This document shows positions 5,709-7,270 of a stretch of 7,270 bases of DNA, piece after piece. The position numbers and the translations under genes are program-made. The notes below the pieces were generated by a model. That model ran no database searches. It worked only from the letters and a program-made list of their open reading frames with translations, and was not told the DNA's origin. Source of the stretch: CAYUYV01 sp964522525 (GTDB lineage Bacteria; Pseudomonadota; Alphaproteobacteria; JAJFIK01); assembly GCA_964522525.1 (NCBI GenBank), contig CAZFWG010000127.1, positions 1 to 7,270 of the forward strand, in the 5' to 3' direction. The number at the start of each line of letters is the position of its first letter. Positions within the stretch are counted from its first letter, which is position 1.

Positions 5709-7270
5709 TCACTGACAGGCGAGGCATTCCTCATAGTCGATCCGCTCGGCCTCGTGACCGGTCCGGCCTTCCCAGGCAATGTCCTCCAGGCGCTTCAGGG
5801 GCACCGGCGTGACGCCATTGGATTTGAGACTGGACGGAACCGGGGGTTGGGCATTGGCCTTGGTCTGGGGAGGCTCGGCCCGTTCGGCCCGCTGGATCGA
5901 CAGGGAACGGCAATAGTAAAGCGACTTCAGTCCCTTCTTCCAAGCCTGAAAATGGATCTGGTGCAGGTCCCGCTTGTGGATATCCGCGGGCAAAAACACG
6001 TTCACGGACTGGGCCTGGTCGATGAAGCCCGCCCGGTCGGCGGCATGCTCGATCACCCAGCGCTGATCCAGTTCAAAGGCCGTCTTGAACACGTCTTTTT
6101 CGTCATCGCTCAAGAAAGACAGGTGCTGGACCGATCCGCCATTGACGGAGATCGACGACCAGACCTCCGCCGTGTCCTGACCCTTCTCGGCCAGAAGCCT
6201 TTTCAGATATTTGTTCCGGACCGTGAAGGAGCCGGAGAGCGTCTTGTGGGTGTAGCTGTTGGCCGCGATGGGCTCGATGCCTGCGCTCGTGCCGCCGCAG
6301 ATGATGGAGATCGAGGCCGTGGGGGCGATCGCCGTCTTGTTGGAAAAGCGTTCCTGAATTCCGAAATCGGCCGCGTCCGGACAGGCGCCCCGCTCATGCG
6401 CCAGGAGCTTTGACGCGGCATCGACGCCTTCCTTGACCTGGCGGAAGATCGCCTTGTTCCAGGCCTTGGCGAGTGCCGATTCAAAGGGCGTGTTCTGGGA
6501 CTGCAGGAAGGCGTGGAAGCCCATGATGCCCAGACCCACGCTGCGCTCGCGCATGGCGGAATAGCGGGCCCGTTCCATGGAGTCCGGCGCCCGGTCGATG
6601 AAGTCCTGGAGCACATTGTCGAGGAAACGCATCACGTCCTCGATGAAGCGGGGATCGTCCTTCCACTCCAGGAAGGTTTCCACATTGAGGGACGACAGGC
6701 AGCAGACGGCCGTGCGCATCTTGCCGTGGTGGTCGAGGCCCGTGGGCAGGGTGATCTCGCTGCACAGATTGGAGGTCTTGACCGTGAGGCCTGCCTGTTT
6801 CTGGTGCTCGGGCAGCGCGCGGTTCACCGTGTCCGTGAACAGAAGATAGGGCTCGCCCGTCTCGATGCGGGCCGTCAGCAGGCGGATCCACAAGGCCCGC
6901 GCCGAGACCGTTTCCACCACATGGCCGTCCTTGGGGCTGATCAGATCCCAGGGCTCGTCCGCATCGACGGCCGCCATAAAGGCGTCCGTGATCACCACGC
7001 CATGGTGGAGATTGAGGGCCTTGCGATTGGGATCGCCGCCGGTGGGCCGGCGCAACTCGATGAATTCCTCGATCTCCGGATGGGAGACATCCAGATAGAC
7101 GGCGGCCGAGCCCCGACGCAGGGAGCCCTGGCTGATCGCCAGGGTGAGGGAATCCATCACCCGGATGAAAGGCACGATGCCCGATGTCTTGCCCACGCCG
7201 CCGACGCTTTCGCCCATGGAGCGCAGATTGCCCCAATAGCTGCCGATGCCGCCGCCCTTCGCCGCGAGCC
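5709..7270 (-). CDS. nrdA: Class Ia ribonucleoside-diphosphate reductase, R1 (alpha) subunit (runs off right edge)
   Basis: This is the catalytic subunit that reduces NDPs to dNDPs with electrons from thioredoxin or glutaredoxin. The window holds 519 C-terminal residues in an open frame reaching base 7268; the N-terminus, including the first redox cysteine (E. coli C225) and any ATP-cone, lies outside. KGGGIGSYWGNLR begins just inside the edge. The active-site loop KTSNLCSEITLPTG carries N, C (codon at 6762-6764) and E equivalent to E. coli N437, C439 and E441. The partner redox Cys (E. coli C462) is in TAVCCLSSLN (codon 6702-6704). APTASISIICGGTSAGIEP follows, then the Tyr-Tyr radical relay pair in SLYYCRS (E. 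coli Y730/Y731). The extreme C-terminus, EECLACQ, supplies the mobile CxxC that re-reduces the active site. Every visible catalytic residue is intact. If the full length is near the 600 or so usual in alphaproteobacteria, about 80-100 residues are missing. Confidence 0.96.
   Translation of the reverse strand, partial: LAAKGGGIGSYWGNLRSMGESVGGVGKTSGIVPFIRVMDSLTLAISQGSLRRGSAAVYLDVSHPEIEEFIELRRPTGGDPNRKALNLHHGVVITDAFMAAVDADEPWDLISPKDGHVVETVSARALWIRLLTARIETGEPYLLFTDTVNRALPEHQKQAGLTVKTSNLCSEITLPTGLDHHGKMRTAVCCLSSLNVETFLEWKDDPRFIEDVMRFLDNVLQDFIDRAPDSMERARYSAMRERSVGLGIMGFHAFLQSQNTPFESALAKAWNKAIFRQVKEGVDAASKLLAHERGACPDAADFGIQERFSNKTAIAPTASISIICGGTSAGIEPIAANSYTHKTLSGSFTVRNKYLKRLLAEKGQDTAEVWSSISVNGGSVQHLSFLSDDEKDVFKTAFELDQRWVIEHAADRAGFIDQAQSVNVFLPADIHKRDLHQIHFQAWKKGLKSLYYCRSLSIQRAERAEPPQTKANAQPPVPSSLKSNGVTPVPLKRLEDIAWEGRTGHEAERIDYEECLACQ

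Noticed and set aside
5247..6413. 388-codon plus-strand ORF antisense to nrdA and nrdB
   Set aside because: It spans the nrdA-nrdB junction opposite genes with fully intact catalytic motifs. Its length reflects the high GC content and the lack of stops in the complementary frame.

Overview
The window is GC-rich chromosomal DNA that looks alphaproteobacterial, probably Rhodospirillales-like, although this placement rests only on protein character and not on a database comparison. The clues are a class Ia ribonucleotide reductase with a short R2 subunit (about 319 residues), a two-subunit methylmalonyl-CoA mutase, a GloA-type glyoxalase with a PAEPW tail, and a single-domain cold-shock protein. 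I see no phage, plasmid, transposon, CRISPR, tRNA or rRNA signal.

Layout from left to right. Bases 1-3183 hold a minus-strand cluster transcribed gloA, then mutA, then mutB: a glyoxalase I-type VOC protein, the small (non-cofactor-binding) subunit of methylmalonyl-CoA mutase, and the N-terminal third or less of the large subunit, which runs off the left edge. mutA and mutB overlap by four bases (ATGA), so they are translationally coupled. Bases 3184-3927 are a 744-base non-coding stretch. It carries a perfect dyad, a plausible plus-strand promoter and, close to the cold-shock gene, an unusually structured leader that contains a terminator-like hairpin and competing stem-loops. Bases 3928-4606 hold two plus-strand genes, a cold-shock protein and a small cupin, separated by a strong intrinsic terminator. 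Bases 4607-4697 are a convergent spacer with two GC hairpins enclosed in a 9-bp terminal inverted repeat. Bases 4698-7270 hold the minus-strand nrdA-nrdB operon, with nrdA running off the right edge.

Functionally these are housekeeping genes. MutAB interconverts methylmalonyl-CoA and succinyl-CoA (propionyl-CoA and branched-chain amino-acid catabolism or the ethylmalonyl-CoA route). GloA detoxifies methylglyoxal. Csp is an RNA chaperone. The cupin is of unknown role. NrdAB makes deoxyribonucleotides aerobically. No new multi-gene system is evident. The part that most deserves a second look is the long structured leader upstream of the cold-shock gene, where mutually exclusive pairings and a premature terminator suggest RNA-level control.
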